Shown piece after piece: positions 11,335 through 24,700 of a stretch of 64,000 nucleotides of DNA (its first letter is position 1; each line of letters begins with the position of its first letter). The translations under genes were made by a program, and so were the position numbers. The notes under the pieces were generated by a model. That model had not been told where the DNA came from and did not search any database. It was given only the letters and a program-made list of their open reading frames with translations. This DNA is from Osmia lignaria lignaria (Eukaryota; Arthropoda; Insecta; Hymenoptera; Megachilidae): assembly GCF_051020975.1 (NCBI RefSeq), contig NW_027478169.1, positions 9,548,001-9,612,000 on the forward strand. Reading direction: 5' to 3'.

Positions 11335-13149
11335 GAGACGTTTTTTGTAGAGAATTATGTTTCCTACAATTTATGTTCTATGATATTTTTTGATCAGAAG
11401 CGTAGTTTTCGAGATATATCGAGATATTTAAAAGTTCCGAAGCAGCACCAACATAATAGAGATACAGAAACACCGTGGCCCCTTTCTTTGAGATAGCTCT
11501 GCACTAGTGCGAGCCGCAAATGCCACTTCCAGCTTAGCTGTGCAGAAGAAGAACAACAAGAAGAAGAAATATCTCGAAATATGTCCGTCAGGCCCCTTCC
11601 CTTGAGATAAATCTGCAAATATCTCGGAAACGAAGCGAGCTATGGCAAAATGTTAAGAGAACTTTTTTGTAGAGAATTATGTTTCCTACTTTTTATGTTC
11701 TATGATATTTTTTGATCAGAAGCGTAGTTTTCGAGATATATCGAGATATTTAAAAGTTCCGAAGCCGCACCAACATAATAGAGATACAGAAACACCGTGG
11801 CCCCTTTCTTTGAGATAACTCTGCACTATTGCGAGCTGCAAATGCCACTTCCAGCTTAGCTGTGCAGAGGAAGAACAACAAGAAGAAGAAATATCTCGAA
11901 ATATGTCCGTCAGGCCAGTTCCTTTGAGCTGAATCTGCAAATATCTCGGAAACGAAGCGAGCTATGGCAAAATGTTAAGAGACGTTTTTTGTAGAGAATT
12001 ATGTTTCCTACAATTTATGTTCTATGATATTTTTTGATCAGAAGCGTAGTTTTCGAGATATATCGAGATATTTAAAAGTTCCGAAGCCGCACCAACATAA
12101 TAGGGATACAGAAACACCGTGGCCCCTTTCTTTGAGATAACTCTGCACTAGTGCGAGCCGCAAATGCCACTTCCAGCTTAGCTGTGCAGAAGAAGTACAA
12201 CAAGAAGAAGAAATATCTCGAAATATGTCCGTCAGGCCCCTTCCCTTGAGATAAATCTGCAAATATCTCGGAAACGAAGAGAGCTATGGCAACATGTTAA
12301 GAGACCTTTTTTGTAGAGAATTAAGTTTCCTACTTTTTATGTTGTATGATATTTTTTGATCAGATGCGTAGTTCTCGAGATATATCAAGATATTTAAAAG
12401 TTCCGAAGCCGCACCAACATAATAGAGATACAGAAACACCGTGGCCCCTTTCTTTGAGATAACTCTGTACTATTGCGAGCTGGAAATGCCACTTCCAGTT
12501 TAGCTGTGCAGAAGAAGAACAACAAGAAGAAGAAATATCTCGAAATATGTCCGTTAGGCCCCTTCCCTTGAGATAAATCTGCAAATATCTCGGAAACGAA
12601 GCGAGCTATGGCAAAATGTTAAGAGACGTTTTTTGTAGAGAATTATGTTTCCTACAATTTATGTTCTATGATATTTTTTGATCAGAAGCGTAGTTTTCGA
12701 GATATATCGAGATATTTAAAAGTTCCGAAGCAGCACCAACATAATAGAGATACAGAAACACCGTGGCCCCTTTCTTTGAGATAGCTCTGCACTAGTGCGA
12801 GCCGCAAATGCCACTTCCAGCTTAGCTGTGCAGAAGAAGAACAACAAGAAGAAGAAATATCTCGAAATATGTCCGTCAGGCCCCTTCCCTTGAGATAAAT
12901 CTGCAAATATCTCGGAAACGAAGCGAGCTATGGTAAAATGTTAAGAGACCTTTTTTGTAGAGAATTATGTTTCCTACTTTTTATGTTCTATGATATTTTT
13001 TGATCAGACGCGTAGTTCTCGAGATATATCAAGATATTTAAAAGTTCCGAAGCCGCACCAACATAATAGAGATACAGAAACACCGTGGCCCCTCTCTTTG
13101 AGATAACTCTGCACTATTGCGAGCTGGAAATGCCACTTCCAGTTTAGCT
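11335..13149 (+). repeat. Satellite monomers outside the mapped HOR copies
   Basis: About 5.6 monomers. The subtype with AAGCAGCACC and GAGATAGCTC (at 3022 and 7530) occurs twice here, at 11394 and 12682, four monomers apart. The first GAAGAAGTACAACAAG monomer of the window is at 12038. I saw no clean long duplicate of this stretch inside the window. Confidence 0.75.
12038..12359 (+). repeat. GTACAAC monomer subtype (first of 14)
   Basis: The purine tract reads GAAGAAGTACAACAAG, usually together with TAGGGATACAG. Monomers start at 12038, 31676, 31998, 33608, 33930, 35862, 39081, 39403, 41013, 44876, 45198, 46808, 61296 and 61618. Adjacent pairs (31676/31998, 33608/33930, 39081/39403, 44876/45198, 61296/61618) show that a two-monomer cassette moved as a unit. 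Confidence 0.9.
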
Positions 13150-13325
13150 GTGCAGAAGAAGAACAACAAGAAGAAGAAATATCTCGAAATATGTCCGTCA
13201 GGCCCCTTCCCTTGAGATATATCTGCAAATATCTCGGAAACGAAGCGAGCTATGGCAAAATGTTAAGAGACCTTTTTTGTAGAGAATTATGTTTCCTACA
13301 ATTTATGTTCTATGATATTTTTTGA

Positions 13326-13646
13326 TCAGAAGCGTAGTTTTCGAGATATATCGAGATATTTAAAAGTTCCAAAGCCGCACAACATAATAGAGATACAGAA
13401 ACACCGTGGCCCCTTTCTTTGAGATAACTCTGCACTAGTGCGAGCCGCAAATGCCACTTCCAGCTTAGCTGTGCAGAAGAAGAACAACAAGAAGAAGAAA
13501 TATCTCGAAATATGTCCGTCAGGCCCCTTCCCTTGAGATAAATCTGCAAATTTCTCGGAAACGAAGCGAGCTATGGCAAAATGTTAAGAGACCTTTTTTG
13601 TAGAGAATTAAGTTTCCTACTTTTTATGTTCTATGATATTTTTTGA
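13326..13646 (+). repeat. 321-bp monomer variant (1 of 9)
   Basis: Differs in length by loss of one C (GCACCAACAT becomes GCACAACAT) and also carries GTTCCAAAG instead of GTTCCGAAG. The other eight start at 16223, 27492, 29101, 38116, 43911, 52282, 58077 and 63228, each 321 bases long. All share both changes, so they descend from one mutated monomer spread by duplication. Next to it on the right is usually a GGCCCATTTC monomer. Confidence 0.95.
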
Positions 13647-14290
13647 TCAGATGCGTAGTTCTCGAGATATATCAAGATATTTAAAAGTTCCGAAGCCGCA
13701 CCAACATAATAGAGATACAGAAACACCGTGGCCCATTTCTTTGAGATAACTCTGCACTAGTGCGAGCTGCAAATGCCACTTCCAGCTTAGCTGTGCAGAA
13801 GAAGAACAACAAGAAGAAGAAATATCTCGAAATATGTCCGTCAGGCCCCTTCCCTTGAGATAAATCTGCAAATATCTCGGAAACGAAGCGAGCTATGGCA
13901 AAATGTTAAGAGACCTTTTTTGTAGAGAATTATGTTTCCTACAATTTATGTTCTATGATATTTTTTTATCAGAAGCGTAGTTTTCGAGATATATCGAGAT
14001 ATTTAAAAGTTCCGAAGCCGCACCAACATAATAGAGATACAGAAACACCGTGGCCCCTTTCTTTGAGATAACTCTGCACTAGTGCGAGCCGCAAATGCCA
14101 CTTCCAGCTTAGCTGTGCAGAAGAAGAACAACAAGAAGAAGAAATATCTCGAAATATGTCCGTCAGGCCCCTTCCCTTGAGATAAATCTGCAAATATCTC
14201 GGAAACGAAGCGAGCTATGGTAAAATGTTAAGAGACCTTTTTTGTAGAGAATTAAGTTTCCTACTTTTTATGTTCTATGATATTTTTTGA

Positions 14291-14612
14291 TCAGATGCGT
14301 AGTTCTCGAGATATATCAAGATATTTAAAAGTTCCGAAGCCGCACCAACATAATAGAGATACAGAAACACCGTGGCCCCTTTCTTACAGATAACTCTGCA
14401 CTATTGCGAGCTGCAAATGCCACTTCCAGCTTAGCTGTGCAGAAGAAGAACAACAAGAAGAAGAGATATCTCGAAATATGTCCGTCAGGCCCCTTCCCTT
14501 GAGATAAATCTGCAAATATCTCGGAAACGAAGCGAGCTATGGCAAAATGTTAAGAGACCTTTTTTGTAGAGAATTAAGTTTCCTACTTTTTATGTTCTAT
14601 GATATTTTTTGA
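14291..14612 (+). repeat. TTACAG monomer subtype (first of 13)
   Basis: Subrepeat A reads TTTCTTACAGATAAC instead of TTTCTTTGAGATAAC. TTACAG starts at 14384, 15672, 17281, 21789, 33379, 34667, 35633, 38852, 39818, 40784, 44647, 45613 and 46579. Spacings are small multiples of the monomer (3 or 4 inside clusters). On the - strand the change makes a TAA stop in the otherwise open frame, so these 13 monomers have no long open frame. The clustered distribution marks one lineage amplified twice. Confidence 0.9.
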
Positions 14613-16046
14613 TCAGATGCGTAGTTCTCGAGATATATCAAGATATTTAAAAGTTCCGAAGCCGCACCAACATAATAGAGATACAGAAACACCGTGGCCC
14701 CTTTCTTTGAGATAACTCTGCACTAGTGCGAGCCGCCAATGCCACTTCCAGCTTAGCTGTGCAGAAGAAGAACAACAAGAAGAAGAAATATCTCGAAATA
14801 TGTCCGTCAGGCCCCTTCCCTTGAGATAAATCTGCAAATATCTCGGAAACGAAGAGAGCTATGGCAAAATGTTAAGAGACCTTTTTTGTAGAGAATTAAG
14901 TTTCCTACTTTCTATGTTCTATGATATTTTTTGATCTGATGCGTAGTTCTCGAGATATATCAAGATATTTAAAAGTTCCGAAGCCGCACCAACATAATAG
15001 AGATACAGAAACACCGTGGCCCCTTTCTTTGAGATAACTCTGCACCATTGCGAGCTGTAAATGCCACTTCCAGCTTAGCTGTGCAGAAGAAGAACAACAA
15101 GAAGAAGAAATATCTCGAAATATGTCCGTCAGGCCCCTTCCCTTGAGATATATCTGCAAATATCTCGGAAACGAAGCGAGCTATGGCAAAATGTTAAGAG
15201 ACCTTTTTTGTAGAGAATTATGTTTCCTACAATTTATGTTCTATGATATTTTTTGATCAGAAGCGTAGTTTTCGAGATATAACGAGATATTTAAAAGTTC
15301 CGAAGCCGCACCAACATAATAGAGATACAGAAACACCGTGGCCCCTTTCGTTGAGATAACTCTGCACTAGTGCGAGCCGCAAATGCCACTTCCAGCTTAG
15401 CTGTGCAGAAGAAGAACAACAAGAAGAAGAAATATCTCGAAATATGTCCGTCAGGCCCCTTCCCTTGAGATAAATCTGCAAATATCTCGGAAACGAAGCG
15501 AGCTATGGTAAAATGTTAAGAGACCTTTTTTGTAGAGAATTAAGTTTCCTACTTTTTATGTTCTATGATATTTTTTGATCAGATGCGTAGTTGTCGAGAT
15601 ATATCAAGATATTTAAAAGTTCCGAAGCCGCACCAACATAATAGAGATACAGAAACACCGTGGCCCCTTTCTTACAGATAACTCTGCACTATTGCGAGCT
15701 GCAAATGCCACTTCCAGCTTAGCTGTGCAGAGGAAGAACAACAAGAAGAAGAAATATCTCGAAATATGTCCGTCAGGCCAGTTCCTTTGAGCTGAATCTG
15801 CAAATATCTCGGAAACAAAGCGAGCTATCGCAAAATGTTAAGAGACCTTTTTTGTAGAGAATTAAGTTTCCTACTTTTTATGTTCTATGATATTTTTTGA
15901 TCAGATGCGTAGTTCTCGAGATATATCAAGATATTTAAAAGTTCCGAAGCCGCACCAACATAATAGAGATACAGAAACACCGTGGCCCCTTTCTTTGAGA
16001 TAACTCTGCACTAGTGCGAGCCGCCAATGCCACTTCCAGCTTAGCT

Positions 16047-17937
16047 GTGCAGAAGAAGAACAACAAGAAGAAGAAATATCTCGAAATATGTCCGTCAGGC
16101 CCCTTCCCTTGAGATATATCTGCAAATATCTCGGAAACGAAGCGAGCTATGGCAAAATGTTAAGAGACCTTTTTTGTAGAGAATTATGTTTCCTACAATT
16201 TATGTTCTATGATATTTTTTGATCAGAAGCGTAGTTTTCGAGATATATCGAGATATTTAAAAGTTCCAAAGCCGCACAACATAATAGAGATACAGAAACA
16301 CCGTGGCCCCTTTCTTTGAGATAACTCTGCACTAGTGCGAGCCGCAAATGCCACTTCCAGCTTAGCTGTGCAGAAGAAGAACAACAAGAAGAAGAAATAT
16401 CTCGAAATATGTCCGTCAGGCCCCTTCCCTTGAGATAAATCTGCAAATTTCTCGGAAACGAAGCGAGCTATGGCAAAATGTTAAGAGACCTTTTTTGTAG
16501 AGAATTAAGTTTCCTACTTTTTATGTTCTATGATATTTTTTGATCAGATGCGTAGTTCTCGAGATATATCAAGATATTTAAAAGTTCCGAAGCCGCACCA
16601 ACATAATAGAGATACAGAAACACCGTGGCCCATTTCTTTGAGATAACTCTGCACTAGTGCGAGCTGCAAATGCCACTTCCAGCTTAGCTGTGCAGAAGAA
16701 GAACAACAAGAAGAAGAAATATCTCGAAATATGTCCGTCAGGCCCCTTCCCTTGAGATAAATCTGCAAATATCTCGGAAACGAAGCGAGCTATGGCAAAA
16801 TGTTAAGAGACCTTTTTTGTAGAGAATTATGTTTCCTACAATTTATGTTCTATGATATTTTTTTATCAGAAGCGTAGTTTTCGAGATATATCGAGATATT
16901 TAAAAGTTCCGAAGCCGCACCAACATAATAGAGATACAGAAACACCGTGGCCCCTTTCTTTGAGATAACTCTGCACTAGTGCGAGCCGCAAATGCCACTT
17001 CCAGCTTAGCTGTGCAGAAGAAGAACAACAAGAAGAAGAAATATCTCGAAATATGTCCGTCAGGCCCCTTCCCTTGAGATAAATCTGCAAATATCTCGGA
17101 AACGAAGCGAGCTATGGTAAAATGTTAAGAGACCTTTTTTGTAGAGAATTAAGTTTCCTACTTTTTATCTTCTATGATATTTTTTGATCAGATGCGTAGT
17201 TCTCGAGATATATCAAGATATTTAAAAGTTCCGAAGCCGCACCAACATAATAGAGATACAGAAACACCGTGGCCCCTTTCTTACAGATAACTCTGCACTA
17301 TTGCGAGCTGCAAATGCCACTTCCAGCTTAGCTGTGCAGAAGAAGAACAACAAGAAGAAGAAATATCTCGAAATATGCCCGTCAGGCCCCTTCCCTTGAG
17401 ATAAATCTGCAAATATCTCGGAAACGAAGCGAGCTATGGCAAAATGTTAAGAGACCTTTTTTGTAGAGAATTAAGTTTCCTACTTTTTATGTTCTATGAT
17501 ATTTTTTGATCAGATGTGTAGTTCTCGAGATATATCAAGATATTTAAAAGTTCCGAAGCCGCACCAACATAATAGAGATACAGAAACACCGTGGCCCCTT
17601 TCTTTGAGATAACTCTGCACTAGTGCGAGCCGCCAATGCCACTTCCAGCTTAGCTGTGCAGAAGAAGAACAACAAGAAGAAGAAATATCTCGAAATATGT
17701 CCGTCAGGCCCCTTCCCTTGAGATAAATCTGCAAATATCTCGGAAACGAAGAGAGCTATGGCAAAATGTTAAGAGACCTTTTTTGTAGAGAATTAAGTTT
17801 CCTACTTTTTATGTTCTATGATATTTTTTGATCTGATGCGTAGTTCTCGAGATATATCAAGATATTTAAAAGTTCCGAAGCCGCACCAACATAATAGAGA
17901 TACAGAAACACCGTGGCCCCTTTCTTTGAGATAACTC
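16047..17937 (+). repeat. 2,897-bp-offset duplication, copy 2
   Basis: Second copy of 13150-15040. Its right part from about 16373 is duplicated once more at 20881-22748. GCAAATTTCTCGG is shared by all three (about 13547, 16444 and 20952). Confidence 0.8.
16223..16543 (+). repeat. 321-bp monomer variant (2 of 9)
   Basis: Copy of the 13326 monomer with the same GCAAATTTCTCGG at its right end; part of the 2,897-bp duplication. Confidence 0.95.
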
Positions 17938-18249
17938 TGCACTAGTGCGAGCCGCAAATGCCACTTCCAGCTTAACTGTGCAGAAGAAGAACAACAAGAA
18001 GAAGAAATATCTCGAAATATGTCCGTCAGGCCCCTTCCCTTGAGATAAATATGCAAATATCTCGGAAACGAAGCGAGCTATGGCAAAATGTTAAGAGACC
18101 TTTTTTGTAGAGAATTAGGTTTCCTACTTTTTATGTTCTATGATATTTTTTGATCAGATGCGTAGTTCTCGAGATATATCAAGATATTTAAAAGTTCCGA
18201 AGCCGCACCAACATAATAGAGATACAGAAACACCGTGGCCCCTCTCTTT

Positions 18250-19870
18250 GAGATAACTCTGCACTATTGCGAGCTGGAAATGCCACTTCCAGTTTAGCTG
18301 TGCAGAAGAAGAACAACAAGAAGAAGAAATATCTCGAAATATGTCCGTTAGGCCCCTTCCCTTGAGATAAATGTGCAAATATCTCGGAAACGAAGCGAGC
18401 TATGGCAAAATGTTAAGAGACCTTTTTTGTAGAGAATTATGTTTCCTACAATTTATGTTCTATGATATTTTTTGATCAGAAGCGTAGTTTTCGAGATATA
18501 TCGAGATATTTAAAAGTTCCGAAGCCGCACCAACATAATAGAGATACAGAAACACCGTGGCCCCTTTCTTTGAGATAACTCTGCACTATTGCGAGCTGCA
18601 AATGCCACTTCCAGCTTAGCTGTGCAGAGGAAGAACAACAAGAAGAAGAAATATCTCGAAATATGTCCGTCAGGCCAGTTCCTTTGAGTTGAATCTGCAA
18701 ATATCTCGGAAACGAAGCGAGCTATGGCAAAATGTGAAGAGACCTTTTGTGTAGAGAACTAAGTTTCCTACTTTTTATCTTCTATGATATTTTTTGATCA
18801 GATGCGTAGTTCTCGAGATATATCAAGATATTTAAAAGTTCCGAAGCCGCACCAACATAATAGAGATACAGAAACACCGTGGCCCCTCTCTTTGAGATAA
18901 CTCTGCACTATTGCGAGCTGGAAATGCCACTTCCAGTTTAGCTGTGCAGAAGAAGAACAACAAGAAGAAGAAATATCTCGAAATATGTCCGTTAGGCCCC
19001 TTCCCTTGAGATAAATGTGCAAATATCTCGGAAACGAAGCGAGCTATGGCAAAATGTTAAGAGACCTTTTTTGTAGAGAATTATGTTTCCTACAATTTAT
19101 GTTCTATGATATTTTTTGATCAGAAGCGTAGTTTTCGAGATATATCGAGATATTTAAAAGTTCCGAAGCCGCACCAACATAATAGAGATACAGAAACACC
19201 GTGGCCCCTTTCTTTGGGATAACTCTGCACTATTGCGAGCTGCAAATGCCACTTCCAGCTTAGCTGTGCAGAAGAAGAACAACAAGAAGAAGAAATATCT
19301 CGAAATATGTCCGTCAGACCCCTTCCCTTGAGATGAATCTGCAAATATCTCGGAAACGAAGCGAGCTATGGCAAAATGTTAAGAGACCTTTTTTGTAGAG
19401 AATTAAGTTTCCTACTTTTTATGTTCTATGATATTTTTTGATCAGATGCGTAGTTCTCGAGATATATCAAGATATTTAAAAGTTCCGAAGCCGCACCAAC
19501 ATAATAGAGATACAGAAACACCGTGGCCCCTTTCTTTGAGATAACTCTGCACTAGTGCGAGCCGCCAATGCCACTTCCAGCTTAGCTGTGCAGAAGAAGA
19601 ACAACAAGAAGAAGAAATATCTCGAAATATGTCCGTCAGGCCCCTTCCCTTGAGATAAATCTGCAAATATCTCGGAAACGAAGAGAGCTATGGCAAAATG
19701 TTAAGAGACCTTTTTTGTAGAGAATTAAGTTTCCTACTTTTTATGTTCTATGATATTTTTTGATCTGATGCGTAGTTCTCGAGATATATCAAGATATTTA
19801 AAAGTTCCGAAGCCGCACCAACATAATAGAGATACAGAAACACCGTGGCCCCTTTCTTTGAGATAACTCT
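18250..19870 (+). repeat. 4,830-bp-offset duplication, copy 1
   Basis: Matches 23080-24700 at 15 monomers. Shared markers are GTGAAGAGACCTTTTGTGTAG, TCAGACCCCTTCCC, TTTGGGATAACTC and GAAGAGAGCTATGG. It ends at GCACCATGGCG (19871), where the other copy has GCACTAGTGCG. Confidence 0.85.
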
Positions 19871-19875
19871 GCACC

Positions 19876-19878
19876 ATG
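19876..19878 (+). other. CCATGG variant creating a + strand ATG
   Basis: GCACTATTGCG has become GCACCATGGCG. The same change is at 29856 and 63983; GCACCATTGCG at about 15043 is a possible intermediate. At 19876 the ATG opens a 69-codon + strand frame to 20085, which has no resemblance to any family I know and runs across the monomer boundary. I treat it as chance, not a gene. Confidence 0.8.
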
Positions 19879-20189
19879 GCGAGCTGTAAATGCCACTTCC
19901 AGCTTAGCTGTGCAGAAGAAGAACAACAAGAAGAAGAAATATCTCGAAATATGTCCGTCAGGCCCCTTCCCTTGAGATATATCTGCAAATATCTCGGAAA
20001 CGAAGCGAGCTATGGCAAAATGTTAAGAGACCTTTTTTGTAGAGAATTAAGTGTCCTACTTTTTATGTTCTATGATATTTTTTGATCAGATGCGTAGTTC
20101 TCGAGATATATCAAGATATTTAAAAGTTCCGAAGCCGCACCAACATAATAGAGATACAGAAACACCGTGGCCCCTTTCTTTGAGATAAC

Positions 20190-20470
20190 TCTGCACTAGT
20201 GCGAGCCGCAAATGCCACTTCCAGCTTAGCTGTGCAGCAGAAGAACAACAAGAAGAAGAAATATCTCGAAATATGTCCGTCAGGCCACTTCCCTTGAGAT
20301 AAATCTGCAAATATCTCGGAAACGAAGCGAGCTATGGCCAATTGTTAAGAGACCTTTTTTGTAGAGAATTAAGTTTCCTACTTTTTATGTTCTATGATAT
20401 TTTTTGATCAGATGCGTAGTTCTCGAGATATATCAAGATATTTAAAAGTTCCGAAGCCGCACCAACATAA
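20190..20470 (+). repeat. 4,508-bp-offset short match to 24698-24978
   Basis: The pair shares the GCAGCAGAAGAAC and GGCCACTTCCC variants and the rare TATGGCCAATTGTTAAG (20334 and 24842), which occurs nowhere else that I saw. The match ends at TAGGGATAC (20473) against TAGAGATAC. Confidence 0.8.
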
Positions 20471-20880
20471 TAGGGATACAGAAACACCGTGGCCCCTTTC
20501 TTTGAGATAACTCTGCACTAGTGCGAGCCGCAAATGCCACTTCCAGCTTAGCTGTGCAGAAGAAGAACAACAAGAAGAAGAAATATCTCGAAATATGTCC
20601 GTCAGGCCCCTTCCCTTGAGATATATCTGCAAATATCTCGGAAACGAAGCGAGCTATGGCAAAATGTTAAGAGACCTCTTTTGTAGAGAATTAAGTGTCC
20701 TACTTTTTATGTTCTATGATATTTTTTGATCAGATGCGTAGTTCTCGAGATATATCAAGATATTTAAAAGTTCCGAAGCCGCACCAACATAATAGAGATA
20801 CAGAAACACCGTGGCCCCTTTCTTTGAGATAACTCTGCACTAGTGCGAGCCGCAAATGCCACTTCCAGCTTAGCTGTGCA

Positions 20881-22748
20881 GCAGAAGAACAACAAGAAGA
20901 AGAAATATCTCGAAATATGTCCGTCAGGCCCCTTCCCTTGAGATAAATCTGCAAATTTCTCGGAAACGAAGCGAGCTATGGCAAAATGTTAAGAGACCTT
21001 TTTTGTAGAGAATTAAGTTTCCTACTTTTTATGTTCTATGATATTTTTTGATCAGATGCGTAGTTCTCGAGATATATCAAGATATTTAAAAGTTCCGAAG
21101 CCGCACCAACATAATAGAGATACAGAAACACCGTGGCCCATTTCTTTGAGATAACTCTGCACTAGTGCGAGCTGCAAATGCCACTTCCAGCTTAGCTGTG
21201 CAGAAGAAGAACAACAAGAAGAAGAAATATCTCGAAATATGTCCGTCAGGCCCCTTCCCTTGAGATAAATCTGCAAATATCTCGGAAACGAAGCGAGCTA
21301 TGGCAAAATGTTAAGAGACCTTTTTTGTAGAGAATTATGTTTCCTACAATTTATGTTCTATGATATTTTTTTATCAGAAGCGTAGTTTTCGAGATATATC
21401 GAGATATTTAAAAGTTCCGAAGCCGCACCAACATAATAGAGATACAGAAACACCGTGGCCCCTTTCTTTGAGATAACTCTGCACTAGTGCGAGCCGCAAA
21501 TGCCACTTCCAGCTTAGCTGTGCAGAAGAAGAACAACAAGAAGAAGAAATATCTCGAAATATGTCCGTCAGGCCCCTTCCCTTGAGATAAATCTGCAAAT
21601 ATCTCGGAAACGAAGCGAGCTATAGTAAAATGTTAAGAGACCTTTTTTGTAGAGAATTAAGTTTCCTACTTTTTATCTTCTATGATATTTTTTGATCAGA
21701 TGCGTAGTTCTCGAGATATATCAAGATATTTAAAAGTTCCGAAGCCGCACCAACATAATAGAGATACAGAAACACCGTGGCCCCTTTCTTACAGATAACT
21801 CTGCACTATTGCGAGCTGCAAATGCCACTTCCAGCTTAGCTGTGCAGAAGAAGAACAACAAGAAGAAGAAATATCTCGAAATATGCCCGTCAGGCCCCTT
21901 CCCTTGAGATAAATCTGCAAATATCTCGGAAACGAAGCGAGCTATGGCAAAATGTTAAGAGACCTTTTTTGTAGAGAATTAAGTTTCCTACTTTTTATGT
22001 TCTATGATATTTTTTGATCAGATGTGTAGTTCTCGAGATATATCAAGATATTTAAAAGTTCCGAAGCCGCACCAACATAATAGAGATACAGAAACACCGT
22101 GGCCCCTTTCTTTGAGATAACTCTGCACTAGTGCGAGCCGCCAATGCCACTTCCAGCTTAGCTGTGCAGAAGAAGAACAACAAGAAGAAGAAATATCTCG
22201 AAATATGTCCGTCAGGCCCCTTCCCTTGAGATAAATCTGCAAATATCTCGGAAACGAAGAGAGCTATGGCAAAATGTTAAGAGACCTTTTTTGTAGAGAA
22301 TTAAGTTTCCTACTTTTTATGTTCTATGATATTTTTTGATCTGATGCGTAGTTCTCGAGATATATCAAGATATTTAAAAGTTCCGAAGCCGCACCAACAT
22401 AATAGAGATACAGAAACACCGTGGCCCCTTTCTTTGAGATAACTCTGCACTAGTGCGAGCCGCAAATGCCACTTCCAGCTTAACTGTGCAGAAGAAGAAC
22501 AACAAGAAGAAGAAATATCTCGAAATATGTCCGTCAGGCCCCTTCCCTTGAGATAAATATGCAAATATCTCGGAAACGAAGCGAGCTATGGCAAAATGTT
22601 AAGAGACCTTTTTTGTAGAGAATTAGGTTTCCTACTTTTTATGTTCTATGATATTTTTTGATCAGATGCGTAGTTCTCGAGATATATCAAGATATTTAAA
22701 AGTTCCGAAGCCGCACCAACATAATAGAGATACAGAAACACCGTGGCC
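20881..22748 (+). repeat. 4,508-bp-offset copy of 16373-18240
   Basis: Offset is exactly 14 monomers, as in the first 10 kb, although the monomer subtypes differ. Shared private variants are TTTTTTTATCAG, TTATCTTC, AATATGCCCGTC, GATGTGTAG and GAATTAGGTTTCC (18113 and 22621). One change is CTATAGTAAAATG near 21622. The match ends at CCCCTCTCTTTG (18241) against CCCCTTTCTTTG. Confidence 0.85.
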
Positions 22749-23079
22749 CCTTTCTTTGAGATAACTCTGCACTATTGCGAGCTGCAAATGCCACTTCCAG
22801 CTTAGCTGTGCAGAGGAAGAACAACAAGAAGAAGAAATATCTCGAAATATGTCCGTCAGGCCAGTTCCTTTGAGTTGAATCTGCAAATATCTCGGAAACG
22901 AAGCGAGCTATGGCAAAATGTGAAGAGACCTTTTGTGTAGAGAACTAAGTTTCCTACTTTTTATCTTCTATGATATTTTTTGATCAGATGCGTAGTTCTC
23001 GAGATATATCAAGATATTTAAAAGTTCCGAAGCCGCACCAACATAATAGAGATACAGAAACACCGTGGCCCCTCTCTTT

Positions 23080-24700
23080 GAGATAACTCTGCACTATTGC
23101 GAGCTGGAAATGCCACTTCCAGTTTAGCTGTGCAGAAGAAGAACAACAAGAAGAAGAAATATCTCGAAATATGTCCGTTAGGCCCCTTCCCTTGAGATAA
23201 ATGTGCAAATATCTCGGAAACGAAGCGAGCTATGGCAAAATGTTAAGAGACCTTTTTTGTAGAGAATTATGTTTCCTACAATTTATGTTCTATGATATTT
23301 TTTGATCAGAAGCGTAGTTTTCGAGATATATCGAGATATTTAAAAGTTCCGAAGCCGCACCAACATAATAGAGATACAGAAACACCGTGGCCCCTTTCTT
23401 TGAGATAACTCTGCACTATTGCGAGCTGCAAATGCCACTTCCAGCTTAGCTGTGCAGAGGAAGAACAACAAGAAGAAGAAATATCTCGAAATATGTCCGT
23501 CAGGCCAGTTCCTTTGAGTTGAATCTGCAAATATCTCGGAAACGAAGCGAGCTATGGCAAAATGTGAAGAGACCTTTTGTGTAGAGAACTAAGTTTCCTA
23601 CTTTTTATCTTCTATGATATTTTTTGATCAGATGCGTAGTTCTCGAGATATATCAAGATATTTAAAAGTTCCGAAGCCGCACCAACATAATAGAGATACA
23701 GAAACACCGTGGCCCCTCTCTTTGAGATAACTCTGCACTATTGCGAGCTGGAAATGCCACTTCCAGTTTAGCTGTGCAGAAGAAGAACAACAAGAAGAAG
23801 AAATATCTCGAAATATGTCCGTTAGGCCCCTTCCCTTGAGATAAATGTGCAAATATCTCGGAAACGAAGCGAGCTATGGCAAAATGTTAAGAGACCTTTT
23901 TTGTAGAGAATTATGTTTCCTACAATTTATGTTCTATGATATTTTTTGATCAGAAGCGTAGTTTTCGAGATATATCGAGATATTTAAAAGTTCCGAAGCC
24001 GCACCAACATAATAGAGATACAGAAACACCGTGGCCCCTTTCTTTGGGATAACTCTGCACTATTGCGAGCTGCAAATGCCACTTCCAGCTTAGCTGTGCA
24101 GAAGAAGAACAACAAGAAGAAGAAATATCTCGAAATATGTCCGTCAGACCCCTTCCCTTGAGATGAATCTGCAAATATCTCGGAAACGAAGCGAGCTATG
24201 GCAAAATGTTAAGAGACCTTTTTTGTAGAGAATTAAGTTTCCTACTTTTTATGTTCTATGATATTTTTTGATCAGATGCGAAGTTCTCGAGATATATCAA
24301 GATATTTAAAAGTTCCGAAGCCGCACCAACATAATAGAGATACAGAAACACCGTGGCCCCTTTCTTTGAGATAACTCTGCACTAGTGCGAGCCGCCAATG
24401 CCACTTCCAGCTTAGCTGTGCAGAAGAAGAACAACAAGAAGAAGAAATATCTCGAAATATGTCCGTCAGGCCCCTTCCCTTGAGATAAATCTGCAAATAT
24501 CTCGGAAACGAAGAGAGCTATGGCAAAATGTTAAGAGACCTTTTTTGTAGAGAATTAAGTTTCCTACTTTTTATGTTCTATGATATTTTTTGATCTGATG
24601 CGTAGTTCTCGAGATATATCAAGATATTTAAAAGTTCCGAAGCCGCACCAACATAATAGAGATACAGAAACACCGTGGCCCCTTTCTTTGAGATAACTCT
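23080..24700 (+). repeat. 4,830-bp-offset duplication, copy 2
   Basis: Second copy of 18250-19870. It has a private GATGCGAAGTTCTC near 24275. The step from a 14- to a 15-monomer offset between 22748 and 23080 reflects one extra AB dimer and loss of one monomer relative to 18 kb. The dimer starting at 18476 (two subtypes) recurs at 22662 and 23306. Confidence 0.85.

Larger units (their letters stand above)
13150..15040 (+). repeat. 2,897-bp-offset duplication, copy 1
   Basis: Six-monomer segment matching 16047-17937 at 9 x 322 - 1 bases. It begins with the 321-bp monomer at 13326. Differences include GAAGAGATATC at about 14460, TTATGTTC against TTATCTTC, and GATGCG against GATGTG at about 14617. 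Confidence 0.8.

Noticed and set aside
13326..13646. A frameshifted gene at the 321-bp monomers
   Set aside because: The one-base loss changes the frame of the chance open frame only. It is a useful lineage marker, not a broken gene.
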